Below are positions 36,440 through 46,202 of a stretch of DNA of 64,000 bases, piece by piece; position 1 is the stretch's first letter, and each line of letters opens with the position of its first letter. Source of the DNA: Catenovulum adriaticum (GTDB taxonomy: Bacteria; Pseudomonadota; Gammaproteobacteria; Enterobacterales; Alteromonadaceae); the NCBI RefSeq assembly GCF_026725475.1, contig NZ_CP109965.1, forward strand, positions 1,612,001-1,676,000, read 5' to 3'. The notes under the pieces were generated by a model. That model was not told where the DNA came from, made no database searches, and saw only the letters and a list, made by a program, of their open reading frames with translations. Position numbers and translations under genes: made by a program.

Positions 36440-36853
36440 ATGAATAACACCGTTGAAATTCCGCCTGAGCAATTAATTGAACAAATCAAAAAGCTTGGGC
36501 CTTGGCAAGAAAAATACCGCTACTTAATGAAACTAGGTAGCCAACTAAATAAAACTTCTGCGACAGAAAAATCAGAAAAAAATTTAGTTCAAGGTTGTGA
36601 AAGTCAAGTTTGGTTATCAACCGGCCAATTAAACCAAGTTTATTATTTTGATGCCTGCAGTGACTCTCGGATTGTCAGTGGCCTTATCGTGCTATTATTG
36701 GCCGCTTTAAATCACAAAACCGCTAGTCAAATACTGAATTTTGATATAACCGGCTACTTTAGCGAGTTAGGTTTAAGTCAACAATTAAGTCAATCTCGTA
36801 ATAATGGGCTAATGCATATCTATGAACATATTAAAAAAGCAGCGCAGCCATAG
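36440..36853 (+). CDS. csdE: Sulfur acceptor protein CsdE (SufE family)
   Basis: A 137-residue SufE-like protein. The acceptor cysteine is in LVQGCESQVWL (about residue 55), following the helical ERYxYLMKLG-type segment. It accepts persulfide from CsdA and forms an operon with it at 27 bp spacing. Length and layout are typical. Confidence 0.92.
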   Translation: MNNTVEIPPEQLIEQIKKLGPWQEKYRYLMKLGSQLNKTSATEKSEKNLVQGCESQVWLSTGQLNQVYYFDACSDSRIVSGLIVLLLAALNHKTASQILNFDITGYFSELGLSQQLSQSRNNGLMHIYEHIKKAAQP

Positions 36854-36908
36854 AAAATTAGCCTATTGCTTGCTAAGCTCAAATTAGCAAACACAAAGGA
36901 CTTTACCC

Positions 36909-37778
36909 ATGTGGCATCAAATTGAATTAGCAATTAGCGAACACAGCCAACAAGCTTTTCGAATTGAACAAAAACAAATGCTAAGTGGCGGCGACATTAG
37001 CCAAGCATATTATATTAGCCAAGGTTCACGAAAATATTTTGTTAAAGTGAATGAGGCTGCTTTTATTGAAAATTTTAACTGTGAAGCCGCCTCACTCAAT
37101 AGCATTACCCACACACAAACAATCCATGTACCAAAAGTCATTGAAGCTGGTGATTCGAAAGCTCATGCTTACCTAATTTTAGATTATATACCCTTTAACG
37201 CGTCCCCCGCTGATGATAGCTGGCACCAGGCGGGTATTGAACTTGCTAACATGCATCAAGTCAGTTTGCAGCCTATGTTTGGCTATGATGACAATAACTT
37301 TATTGGCCACACGCCACAATATAACCGCTGGAATAACAATTGGGCCAACTTTTTTGCAGAGCAGCGCATTGGCTATCAACTTGAATTATTAGCTGAGAAA
37401 AACATTAAAATTGGTGATATTGACGACATTGTCGCTTTAATTCACAATTTACTCAGGCCAAGAAAAGTCCAAGCCAGTTTGCTGCATGGCGATTTATGGC
37501 GCGGGAATATTGGTTTTGATACCAAACAAGCATATATTTTTGATCCGGCTTGTTATTATGGTGATTATGAAGCCGATTTAGCCATGACAGAATTGTTCGG
37601 AAGCTACCCTAAAGCTTTTTATAGCGGATACCATAGCATTACTCCGCAAGAACCCGGTTATCATAAAAGACAGCTAATTTATAATTTTTATCATATATTA
37701 AATCATGCGAACCTATTTTCAGGCCCATATGTTGCGCAAGCTAAACAAGTATTAACCCAATTAACTTGTCAAAATTAA
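36909..37778 (+). CDS. Fructosamine kinase family protein
   Basis: A 289-residue member of the FN3K family of protein-kinase-like folds. The catalytic motif is LLHGDLWRGNIGF (Asp in HGD) and the metal-binding segment is FDPACYYGDYEADLAM. N-terminal LSGGDISQAYYISQGSRKYFVKVN holds the nucleotide loop and lysine. Family members phosphorylate ketosamines to trigger deglycation. It lies 55 bp after csdE and may be cotranscribed. Confidence 0.9.
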   Translation: MWHQIELAISEHSQQAFRIEQKQMLSGGDISQAYYISQGSRKYFVKVNEAAFIENFNCEAASLNSITHTQTIHVPKVIEAGDSKAHAYLILDYIPFNASPADDSWHQAGIELANMHQVSLQPMFGYDDNNFIGHTPQYNRWNNNWANFFAEQRIGYQLELLAEKNIKIGDIDDIVALIHNLLRPRKVQASLLHGDLWRGNIGFDTKQAYIFDPACYYGDYEADLAMTELFGSYPKAFYSGYHSITPQEPGYHKRQLIYNFYHILNHANLFSGPYVAQAKQVLTQLTCQN

Positions 37779-37905
37779 ATGTAAATCACACTCTACATAT
37801 ATATCCGTTTTAAACTGGATATAATCAGCAATGATCCTCTCTAATTAACAAGAGCTAGGCTATATTTAGTTAAAGGTTGATTAAATAACGAAAGCGAAAC
37901 CTAGT

Positions 37906-37990
37906 TTGTTATGTTCGTGAGGTATTGGATGTACTAAGTCTATCCATTGCGTCGTTGCGCTTTTTAAGCAAGATGCAAATACCTTCCCTA
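37906..37990. repeat. Hairpin-forming intergenic element
   Basis: Imperfect arms GGTATTGGAT (37921-37930) and ATGCAAATACC (37973-37983) surround GGAT...ATCC (37927-37945), with GCGTCGTTGCGC between. It resembles the elements at 4012-4281 and 15.5-15.7 kb in layout. It sits in the 276-bp gap between the fructosamine-kinase gene and the CPXCG gene. A small TATATCC/GGATATA hairpin (37800-37823) precedes it. Confidence 0.5.
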
Positions 37991-38054
37991 AGTGAACACT
38001 TAATATTGTTAATTCAAATGAAATTTACTGCTGGTTAAAGTTAAGGAGTTTAGA

Positions 38055-38243
38055 ATGCATTTAATCGATAAATCAACTGAATGCCCACATTGTGGCCACC
38101 ATATTCATATCACTTTAGATGATTCAAATGGTGATCAAGATTATTACGAAGATTGTCCTGCATGCTGTAATAGCATTCATATAAGCTTTCATTTAGACGA
38201 ACGTGATAATCATGTCGATGTTATTTTAGAGGCTGATGATTAA
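38055..38243 (+). CDS. CPXCG-motif zinc-ribbon protein
   Basis: A 62-residue protein with two CxxC pairs, C10-PHC13 and C34-PAC37 followed by C38, which fits the small Cys-rich CPXCG family (zinc-ribbon-like). GGAG lies 8 bases before the ATG. Its function is unknown. It meets radA at a strong terminator. Confidence 0.85.
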   Translation: MHLIDKSTECPHCGHHIHITLDDSNGDQDYYEDCPACCNSIHISFHLDERDNHVDVILEADD

Positions 38244-38285
38244 CTTATTTTTAAATATATAATCAATAAAATCAGTGGTGTGTTA

Positions 38286-38312
38286 AAAAGGTTATGCTAA
38301 GCATAACCTTTT
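38286..38312 (+). terminator. Bidirectional terminator CPXCG gene/radA
   Basis: A perfect 12-bp stem AAAAGGTTATGC/GCATAACCTTTT with a TAA loop, between convergent genes. A second hairpin with AACTCATTTAA/TTAAATGAGTT arms (38320-38330, 38342-38352) overlaps the radA stop. Confidence 0.85.
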
Positions 38313-38350
38313 AATTTTTAACTCATTTAATTCATATTTGGTTAAATGAG

Positions 38351-39712
38351 TTAAATAACTTCTACAGCTTCAACTAACTGGCTAACACCGATAATTTCGA
38401 CACCGTCGATGCCACCTTTAGGCACATTTTGTTTTGGAATAATAGCACGCTTAAACCCATGTTTAGCGGCTTCTTTTAAACGCTCAACCCCGTTTGGAAC
38501 AGGTCTTATTTCACCTGATAAACCTACTTCACCAAACACCACTAAATCTTGTGCCAATATTAAATTTTTAAAACTGGACACTAACGCTAATAGTAGAGCT
38601 AAATCGGCTGCGGTTTCTGATACTTTAACCCCCCCAACCACGTTCACAAAAACATCTTGATCGCCTAATTGTAAACCCGCATGACGGTGTAAAACGGCCA
38701 GTAATAAAGCGAGTCGGTTTTGCTCTAAACCAACCGCAACGCGCCTTGGATTGCCTAATGCTGAATCGTCTGCCAGAGCTTGAAGCTCAACCATTAAAGG
38801 GCGAGTTCCTTCCCAAACAACCATCACTAAACTACCGGAAGATGGTACCTCGGCTCGAGATAAAAAAATGGCAGAGGGGTTTGATACTTCTTTCATGCCT
38901 TTTTCAGTCATTGCAAAAACGCCCAGCTCATTAACAGCGCCAAAACGGTTTTTGTGACTCCGTAAAGTACGGTAACGACTATCTGATGAGCCATCTAATA
39001 AAATAGAACAATCAATACAATGTTCTAATACTTTAGGGCCTGCTAAGCTCCCGTCCTTAGTGACATGCCCAACCATAAAAATAGCAACATTATTTTGTTT
39101 AGCGTAGCGTGTTAAAAATGCAGCGGATTCCCTAACTTGAGAAACACTGCCGGGCGCAGATTGCACATCTGGCATATGCATAACCTGAATTGAATCAATT
39201 ACAATAACGCTAGGTGAGATGGTATTAGCTAGCTGGCAAATGGTTTCAACGTTTGTTTCAGACAATAATTTTAATTGATCTTTTGGTAGCCCTAAACGAT
39301 CAGCTCGCATTGCAACCTGTTGTAATGACTCTTCACCGGTAATATATAACACTGTCATATTTTGTGCTAAAAAACACATGGTTTGCAATAACACTGTGCT
39401 TTTACCAGCACCAGGAGAGCCACCAATAAGCACGGCTGAACCAGGAACAATTCCGCCCCCCAACACACGGTCAAATTCTTTTAAGCCGCTGGTAAATCTA
39501 GGCAAGTCAGTTAATTCAATCGACTCTAAGGTTTCAATTTTACTTTCAACCTGCCCTGCATACCCTTGCAAACGTGCCGAACCGGACTGACCTTTGGCCA
39601 AACGAATTTCCGTTACACTGTTCCATGCTTTACATTCTTTGCACTGGCCCTGCCATCGAGAATAATCAGCACCGCACTCGTTGCATACCCATGCTGTTTT
39701 TGCTTTTGCCAT
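38351..39712 (-). CDS. radA: DNA repair protein RadA
   Basis: A 453-residue RecA-like branch-migration factor. It has an N-terminal zinc finger (CNECGADYSRWQGQCKECKAW), a Walker A motif (GGSPGAGKSTV), a Walker B in SVIVIDSIQVM, the KNRFG motif, and a C-terminal Lon-like domain. It helps process recombination intermediates. The neighbours serB and smp are usual for radA in gammaproteobacteria, with a PilZ gene between. Confidence 0.97.
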   Translation of the reverse strand: MAKAKTAWVCNECGADYSRWQGQCKECKAWNSVTEIRLAKGQSGSARLQGYAGQVESKIETLESIELTDLPRFTSGLKEFDRVLGGGIVPGSAVLIGGSPGAGKSTVLLQTMCFLAQNMTVLYITGEESLQQVAMRADRLGLPKDQLKLLSETNVETICQLANTISPSVIVIDSIQVMHMPDVQSAPGSVSQVRESAAFLTRYAKQNNVAIFMVGHVTKDGSLAGPKVLEHCIDCSILLDGSSDSRYRTLRSHKNRFGAVNELGVFAMTEKGMKEVSNPSAIFLSRAEVPSSGSLVMVVWEGTRPLMVELQALADDSALGNPRRVAVGLEQNRLALLLAVLHRHAGLQLGDQDVFVNVVGGVKVSETAADLALLLALVSSFKNLILAQDLVVFGEVGLSGEIRPVPNGVERLKEAAKHGFKRAIIPKQNVPKGGIDGVEIIGVSQLVEAVEVI

Positions 39713-39855
39713 AAAAAACCCGGATTTATTTACATAATTTCTCAGTTTACATTAAACTTAGAAAGATATTGATATATATACCTATTAATGAGCTTTTAAG
39801 CTTAACACAGATGGTTAGTGACCCAATAGACTGATTAGATAATGAATGGATAAAT

Positions 39856-42354
39856 ATGGATAATTTAGATCCAGCTTTAGCTGAGCATGCAGAGTTGATA
39901 AACTCGTTAAAGCCACTTCTCAAAAATCATGACTTTAACTCAATTTTTACCGAGCTAACGCCCGATTTAACACGACCCCAGCGTTTTTTAGTCAAAATGG
40001 AATTAACTCGGTTAAGTGCTCCCTGCACTCGACGGATTGATTTGCGTGGACATGTTAATGGCTATTGCCGAGAATATCAGCATAATGGTATTACTCATTT
40101 TATGGATAGCACAGCGATAGAACTATTTGAGCAAGGCATTCAAACCTATGGCCATTACAGTGTCGGTGTCTACGAACAAGTTCACAATGCGGAAAACAAC
40201 CACAGGGTTATGCATAAGCAAGAACAGCAGCAAAGACTGCAAGATGCCAGCCCAGCTAACGCTTTACCACAACCAAATGAAGATAATCACCCGTTAACGA
40301 ATACCGTTTTATTTGGCGATCGAGGGCCACGAAAAGAAGAACGAATGAATTATTCAATGCCAGTTGAAATTGAAGTTGACTTAAAAAAGTCGATTCAAGC
40401 GGTAACAACCGATTTATCCGTCAGTGGCTGTCGAATAAAAGTATTAAAACCGGTTCAGTTTGAACACGGACAAATTTTTTATTTGGAATTGACTGGGCTT
40501 GAACGAGAATTCGCGCTGGGTTTAAAAGATAAAATCCAATACCAAGTAACTCAAATTGAAGAAAAAAATGATTTTTATTACTTAAGCTGCGAGCGTCTCC
40601 GCGATCAACAAAGCACCAAAAGCTTTGATAATTTTTTACATAAATTTATTAACGGCAATAAAAGGCGCTACAAACTTAACTTAGATAACACCATAGAAGC
40701 CATTATAAACAAAGGTTATGAGCAATATTATTTGCCCCGTATTTGTTCGCTTCCTATTTATATTAATGCTAGCGAACAGGGAAAGCTCAGTGCAAAATTT
40801 GCTTTACTCACCGACAATAATATTGATCTTTGCCGACAATGGTATGATGAAAACAATCAAAACTGCTTAACTCAATTGCTTAGTCATACTAGGCTTAAAA
40901 ACCTATCAGACAAACCTGGACGAGTAAAAGAGTCATTAATTTATGCGTTCACCCATATTTACAAAGGTAAAATCCACTTTTATTCAGCGACAGAAACAGA
41001 GCTTGAACAATCTTCTGAGCTCAAATCATTATTTTTTGGTTTTGCGTCTCATAAAAATAATTGGATGAGTTATAAAATACAGTTAGTTGATATAAAACCT
41101 CAGCTTTCTCAACTCGCTCAAACCTTACCCAATGACAACCAGCCAAAAACCACATCAGTCAAACTGCATAAACAAATACAAGATTTAAAATATATCGCAT
41201 TTTTAACTGATTTAAATAACGAAGAAAGTAAATACTGGTATCAGCAAAATCATTATAATTTAGAAGATGTTAATCAGCTAAACCAGTTTAAACATGATAA
41301 GACCGAACGTTTTGAACCTATAAAAGAAATTCCGATTCGTTATGTTAATTTACGAAAAGAAACTCGCTTTAATTACAAAACACAAGTCAGTATTAGCTTT
41401 GCAAAAAAACAAATAGACGGAATGACACAGAATTTTTCAACCGAAGGCTTACAAGTAGAGCTAGCATCTGCGTTAGCCGTTGAAATTTCGAACAAAGTGC
41501 AAGTTAATTTCCCGACACTTGAATTAAAAGGCAAGCAACAACAATTAAAAAACTTAGAATACGAAGTCGTTGATATTAATAAAAATAAAACCCTAATAAA
41601 CTTAAAAATTCATCAAGATAAATATAAAAAACATAAAGCTAAACGCTTTTTTGAATCGTTAATTAGTCACAATCGCGAAAAATTAGTAGCAAATGATGAA
41701 AGTTCATTAATACCTGACCTTGCTGAAGCATTAAGAAATATTTGTATTCAGCGTATTGTAAATACTGGCTATTTTGTTCATAAACATGGCGTTAAACATG
41801 AACTAAAAACCGTTGGTTTTTCACAACTTCCTAACCCGGTTGTGAGTTTACTTTCATACCAAGCAAACACAGATATGCTAAACCTTCATCCAATCTTGCA
41901 GCACAATTTATTTAATAGTTTAATAGTGGATATGCTAAGGCGTCTACAACGAAATGATAAACCTAAATACCGCGATATTTTTGTTCGAGTTAAATTATAT
42001 GAAACAGAAATTGATAGGCGATTTACAACCATATCCTACGCAAGCTTCCGTGATAATGATGCTAAATATAACTTTATTAAGCAATCATGCCAAAATAGCA
42101 CTGCCTTTTTCGCGTTAAGAATTTATTTGTCGCGAACCGGAAGACCTGATACAGATTTTATTGCTAATGAACTATTGTATATTAGCCAGTATGCAATTCA
42201 CAAAGCCAAACTATTAGAAGAGGAGCTTTGGTCAGTAGAGGGCGTTGGCGATATCATTGACATCACTCAAGAAGTGATGCTTAGGTTTAACTTTTCAAAG
42301 CAAAAGTCAGAACAGCAAATTCAGCTTAAACACCAACTTGCACATCAAGAATAA
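39856..42354 (+). CDS. Large protein with two PilZ domains (c-di-GMP binding)
   Basis: An 832-residue protein with no signal peptide. The first PilZ domain has R159-KEE-R163 and D186-LSVSG191. The second has R500-KET-R504 and N526-FSTEG531; both keep the RxxxR and D/NxSxxG c-di-GMP contacts. The parts around them (about 1-150, 260-490, 590-832) are unrecognised but appear folded and well conserved in style. Related PilZ proteins in Alteromonadales lie beside radA. It is divergent from radA (143-bp gap). It is likely a c-di-GMP receptor controlling motility or adhesion, which is inference. Confidence 0.88.
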   Translation: MDNLDPALAEHAELINSLKPLLKNHDFNSIFTELTPDLTRPQRFLVKMELTRLSAPCTRRIDLRGHVNGYCREYQHNGITHFMDSTAIELFEQGIQTYGHYSVGVYEQVHNAENNHRVMHKQEQQQRLQDASPANALPQPNEDNHPLTNTVLFGDRGPRKEERMNYSMPVEIEVDLKKSIQAVTTDLSVSGCRIKVLKPVQFEHGQIFYLELTGLEREFALGLKDKIQYQVTQIEEKNDFYYLSCERLRDQQSTKSFDNFLHKFINGNKRRYKLNLDNTIEAIINKGYEQYYLPRICSLPIYINASEQGKLSAKFALLTDNNIDLCRQWYDENNQNCLTQLLSHTRLKNLSDKPGRVKESLIYAFTHIYKGKIHFYSATETELEQSSELKSLFFGFASHKNNWMSYKIQLVDIKPQLSQLAQTLPNDNQPKTTSVKLHKQIQDLKYIAFLTDLNNEESKYWYQQNHYNLEDVNQLNQFKHDKTERFEPIKEIPIRYVNLRKETRFNYKTQVSISFAKKQIDGMTQNFSTEGLQVELASALAVEISNKVQVNFPTLELKGKQQQLKNLEYEVVDINKNKTLINLKIHQDKYKKHKAKRFFESLISHNREKLVANDESSLIPDLAEALRNICIQRIVNTGYFVHKHGVKHELKTVGFSQLPNPVVSLLSYQANTDMLNLHPILQHNLFNSLIVDMLRRLQRNDKPKYRDIFVRVKLYETEIDRRFTTISYASFRDNDAKYNFIKQSCQNSTAFFALRIYLSRTGRPDTDFIANELLYISQYAIHKAKLLEEELWSVEGVGDIIDITQEVMLRFNFSKQKSEQQIQLKHQLAHQE

Positions 42355-42401
42355 CGCTTAAAATAATCTGGCTAGCGTATAATTATTACCAATTAAATGT
42401 T

Positions 42402-42449
42402 TACCCAAGACAAGTTTATACGAATTTATATGCCTGTCTTGGGTATATT
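42402..42449 (+). terminator. Stem-loops between PilZ gene and serB
   Basis: An 11-bp stem TACCCAAGACA/TGTCTTGGGTA (42402-42412, 42435-42445) with a 22-nt loop and a short T-rich tail. It is followed at 42455-42476 by a CTATACTAT/ATAGTATAG hairpin. The genes converge here. Confidence 0.6.
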
Positions 42450-42495
42450 TAGCACTATACTATTTAGATAGTATAGATAGCTTATTTATAAATAG

Positions 42496-43536
42496 TTAAG
42501 CCTTTAACATAAAAAGTAGTGCATCTAAACCATGGTGATTAATAGCTACATCAGCTTTTTGCTGAACGATTGGTTTAGCTTCAAAGGCAACCCCTAAATC
42601 AGCAGCATCCATCATCACTAAATCATTAGCACCATCACCCATGGCAACCGTCTGGCTCTGAGCAATATCAAATTCATTAGCCAGTTCTGTCAAAGTTCGA
42701 GCTTTGACTTGAGCGTCAACAATCTCCCCTTCTACTTTGCCGGTTAATTTTCCTGACTCTATCGATAAGCTATTAGCAACTGCAGCATCTAAACCTAATT
42801 GTGTTTTCAATTGATCCGCAAAAAAAGTAAAACCACCTGATGCAATTGCCACTTTCCAATCATGTTTTTTAAGTGCTGAAATGAGTCGCTCTAAGCCATG
42901 CATTAAAGGTAAGTTGTTGGCTACAGATTGTAACACTGCTTCATCACAATCTTTTAAAGTGGCAACACGAGCGCGTAAGCTTTCAGCAAAGTCAAGTTTG
43001 CCTTGCATCGCTAATTCAGTTACTTCGGCTACTTGTTTTCCTACACCCGCTAATTTGGCTATCTCATCAATACATTCAATTTTTATCGTTGTTGAATCCA
43101 TATCCATTAATAGTAAACCGGGTTCTGATAAGTTTGGGCGCTGTAATAATTGCCAAACTTCAATCTTTTGCTGTTCTGCCCATACTTTAATTTGCGCTAA
43201 TAATGAAGTTTCTAATGGTTTAGCTAATTGCCAACTGATTGCACAGTCGTCGCCACCATCTATCGCATTAATCAATCGAGCGGAAATAAATTCAACTTGG
43301 TTTGCCTGGCATAATTGAATTATATGCTGACATTGTGCCAAAGTGATCGCTTTAGCATAAATAACTAATTCAGGAGAATGAACCAAACTCGCTTGCGTTA
43401 AACGATAATTTAGTGGGTTTAACGGCTCTAGTTCTATGGTTTGATTACCAAGTGCTGAAATAGGTTGAGAAAATAATTGAGCAATAGGCTGATCAGCTTG
43501 TATCGCTTGTGCATTTAACTGTACGAATGGGTTCAC
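42496..43536 (-). CDS. serB: Phosphoserine phosphatase SerB
   Basis: A 346-residue HAD-family phosphatase performing the last step of serine synthesis. The catalytic motif is DMDSTTI (nucleophile Asp), with motif III near GDGANDLVMMDAADLG and a lysine in the middle motif. The N-terminal 130 residues are the ACT-like extension seen in gammaproteobacterial SerB. It is divergent from the smp homologue (165-bp gap), as in E. coli. Confidence 0.96.
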   Translation of the reverse strand: MNPFVQLNAQAIQADQPIAQLFSQPISALGNQTIELEPLNPLNYRLTQASLVHSPELVIYAKAITLAQCQHIIQLCQANQVEFISARLINAIDGGDDCAISWQLAKPLETSLLAQIKVWAEQQKIEVWQLLQRPNLSEPGLLLMDMDSTTIKIECIDEIAKLAGVGKQVAEVTELAMQGKLDFAESLRARVATLKDCDEAVLQSVANNLPLMHGLERLISALKKHDWKVAIASGGFTFFADQLKTQLGLDAAVANSLSIESGKLTGKVEGEIVDAQVKARTLTELANEFDIAQSQTVAMGDGANDLVMMDAADLGVAFEAKPIVQQKADVAINHHGLDALLFMLKA

Positions 43537-43701
43537 GTAATTCTCTTGCTGATAATTTTTTCGATATTGTACTTAAAAAAATAAACTTTTACACCAGCAA
43601 TCTGCTGTCCGTCTGGTTTATCTTTCATAAATGGATTTTGCGTTATCCGCTACTATCCTTTAATATTCTGGCAGTTATACTTTGGAACTAAACGTCACTT
43701 A

Positions 43702-44274
43702 ATGAATTTAATAAAAAGCCTGTACCGAAACGACAAACGCTGGATCGTCCGAAAAATAGTTCAAGCCTGCTTAGGCAGCTTAATTGTGTTCGTTATTGTT
43801 GGGCTGTGGTTAGATCAAAACCGCTATTTTGAAGTGTCGTATAAAAATGATAACTATAAAACAGCTAAAGCATTCAGTGAATTATTAAGCCAACGTTTTA
43901 CCGAATTGGATGGATTTGAGCAAGCAACTCAAGTACTTAATCAGATTGTTTTATCTGAGCGTGTGATTGATGCTGCTTTATACGATAACCAAGGCATTGC
44001 AATTGCCCGTTCCAATAATAGTTTATCCGTTGCTGATGCTAGTGGCCTAAATGCATATGGCTCAGTAGGCATAATTCCAACGGTAACTGAAATACGCGAT
44101 GACAATAACCAGCCTTTAGGTTATTTGAGAATTAGCTTTCATAGCCAAGCATTTCAAACCGCACAAAATGACATATTACAAAAACAAAGTTCAAATGGTA
44201 GGTTAATGCTTTTTCTAGCCGCTTTAGCAGGTTTACTATTTAGTCGGGCATTTTACCGGCAAGCAAATGATTAA
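43702..44274 (+). CDS. AhpA/YtjB (Smp) family inner-membrane protein
   Basis: A 190-residue protein with one N-terminal TM (about 21-40), a periplasmic domain of about 130 residues, and a C-terminal TM (about 168-185). The gene divergent from serB in many gammaproteobacteria encodes this Smp/YtjB type, and the protein size agrees. Its 3' end overlaps the trmO stop by 4 bp on the opposite strand. Confidence 0.8.
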   Translation: MNLIKSLYRNDKRWIVRKIVQACLGSLIVFVIVGLWLDQNRYFEVSYKNDNYKTAKAFSELLSQRFTELDGFEQATQVLNQIVLSERVIDAALYDNQGIAIARSNNSLSVADASGLNAYGSVGIIPTVTEIRDDNNQPLGYLRISFHSQAFQTAQNDILQKQSSNGRLMLFLAALAGLLFSRAFYRQAND

Positions 44275-44984
44275 GATAAATGTATATCGCTCACATAGCA
44301 TGTATTATTGCTGACCGTCCAACGCACATTCCATTTAAATAAACGCACGCCATAAATTCGATCGGATTGGGATTGCTGGTGATAAGCTGGTCTAGGATCT
44401 TGCAACAACACCTGCTCAACCACCTTTTGAAAACTCGGTTCTATGTGATGTATATCAGCCAACAAATCAGTTAAAACGGGTGAAAAAGTAACCCCAGATA
44501 AATGCTTAGGAGGCTCAGCTGAAAGCTCACTGCTGGCATCTCTTAAACAATCGGCATAAGGCACATAAGGTTTAACATCAAGGATCGGAGTTTTATCCAC
44601 TAAATCTAAACCCGATATAATCAATGAAGCTTGTTGCTTATTATCAATTTCAACCGATTCTAATTTAACGCAGGATAGTCCCACGGGATTAGGACGAAAT
44701 GGTGAACGGGTTGCAAAGACACCTAGTTTTTTATTCCCGCCTAAACGTGGCGGACGCACACTTGGTTTCCAGCCTTGTTTCGCCGTTTGGTCAAATACAA
44801 ACTGCAACCAAATATGGCTATATTGTTCAAGGCCTGAAAACAAAGCAGCTTGATTAAAAGGTGAGAAAAAAACTACTCGCCCTCTAACCTCGTCAGCCAA
44901 ATTAGGCTGACGAGGTACTGAAAATTTTTCTTTAAAAGGCGAATCAACTTCGCCAATGACCGTAAATGGCCAACTTGCACTCAT
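44271..44984 (-). CDS. trmO: tRNA (N6-threonylcarbamoyladenosine(37)-N6)-methyltransferase TrmO
   Basis: A 237-residue TsaA/TrmO protein that methylates t6A at position 37 of tRNA-Thr. Motifs include FTVIGEVDSPF, FSGLEQYSHIWLQFVF, the SAM-binding loop FATRSPFRPNPVGLS and LDVKPYVPYAD. It starts 9 bp downstream of bamB on the same strand, where der (engA) is found in E. coli. Confidence 0.94.
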   Translation of the reverse strand: MSASWPFTVIGEVDSPFKEKFSVPRQPNLADEVRGRVVFFSPFNQAALFSGLEQYSHIWLQFVFDQTAKQGWKPSVRPPRLGGNKKLGVFATRSPFRPNPVGLSCVKLESVEIDNKQQASLIISGLDLVDKTPILDVKPYVPYADCLRDASSELSAEPPKHLSGVTFSPVLTDLLADIHHIEPSFQKVVEQVLLQDPRPAYHQQSQSDRIYGVRLFKWNVRWTVSNNTCYVSDIHLS

Positions 44985-44993
44985 CTGTTGTGA

Positions 44994-46202
44994 TTATTCA
45001 ACTATGCTCAGGGCAAATAAGTTGCCATCTCGAGTTTGAACATAAAGTTTGCCATCTTCAACAATCGGCTGAGCCAGCAGTTCATTACTATTTAGCTGTC
45101 TCATGTAGCTGAGCTTACCGTCTTCTTTGTTAAAAAAGTAAAGGTAACCTTCAAAGTCCCCTACTACATAATAATCCTGATAAACAACACCTGCCGTTAC
45201 CTGACGATTACGTAAAATAAGATTAGACCAATTTTCAACACCGGTACGGGTATCTACTGCGTATAAAACACTCCGTTCATCACTTAATAATAACTGTGAA
45301 CCATCTAAACTGATATTTTGATAACCGGCGTAATCACGCTTCCATACAATTCGGGCACTACGCATATCAACAGCGCTTAATGACCCGCCCGCTGACAACG
45401 CAAACAAATTATAGCCAGAAATAACTGGGGTTGCGTCAACATCTACAATACGTGCTAGTTCAGTTGCACCTTGCGGTTTGGCGATAGGAACATCCCAAGC
45501 TAACTGACCTGTCGCTGCCGCATAAGTAAGTACTTTGCCGTTCGCACCACCGACAAATACGCCACCTTGCGCATACGTTGGTGATGACGCACCGCGAATG
45601 GTTAATGAAGGTACATCGGATAATGAATCCCATAAGGTAGAACCATCATCAGCGTCTAGTGCCACGGTATTACCCGATCCTAGGTTTACAATCACTTTAC
45701 CTTCTTCTGCAATAGGCGGAGATAAAACCTCACCTAACACATCAGCTTGCCATAAAATTTCGCCTGAATTAACGTCCAGCGCCAATATTTGACCATTTTC
45801 ACAACCGACAAATAGTTTTTCATAAGATGTTACCATCCCAGAAATACGAACATCTGGCGATAAATTGATGCCAATATAACGTAAATAGCTATCTTCTTCG
45901 GCTCTAGTATCTGTTTTCCAAACTAGCTTACCTGTGTCTTGCTCATAAGCAGCGATTAAACCAGAACGATCCGCTGCAAATATTTTTTCGTAGCCTGTTG
46001 CAGGTGTTAAACGCGAGTAATAGTCCTCTACGCCTTCACCCACCGACGCACGCCACTCAACTTTAGTCGAGAATTGATTTTGAATTTCAGGCCGATCTGC
46101 CGGTAACAAATCAGGATCTTCATCATTTGACGCACATCCTGCTAAAGCAGCTGACAACGCCAAACTAATGGCTAGTTTTTTACTCGCGTAATTCAACTTC
46201 AT
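44994..46202 (-). CDS. bamB: Outer-membrane assembly lipoprotein BamB
   Basis: A 402-residue lipoprotein with a lipobox at LAGC23 and a PQQ-type beta-propeller in the rest (repeating GxLxWxxxx blades such as GKLVWKTDTRA and GEILWQADVLG). It belongs to the BAM complex that inserts beta-barrel proteins. Its ATG overlaps the yfgM stop by one base (TAATG), so the two are coupled. Confidence 0.95.
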   Translation of the reverse strand: MKLNYASKKLAISLALSAALAGCASNDEDPDLLPADRPEIQNQFSTKVEWRASVGEGVEDYYSRLTPATGYEKIFAADRSGLIAAYEQDTGKLVWKTDTRAEEDSYLRYIGINLSPDVRISGMVTSYEKLFVGCENGQILALDVNSGEILWQADVLGEVLSPPIAEEGKVIVNLGSGNTVALDADDGSTLWDSLSDVPSLTIRGASSPTYAQGGVFVGGANGKVLTYAAATGQLAWDVPIAKPQGATELARIVDVDATPVISGYNLFALSAGGSLSAVDMRSARIVWKRDYAGYQNISLDGSQLLLSDERSVLYAVDTRTGVENWSNLILRNRQVTAGVVYQDYYVVGDFEGYLYFFNKEDGKLSYMRQLNSNELLAQPIVEDGKLYVQTRDGNLFALSIVE

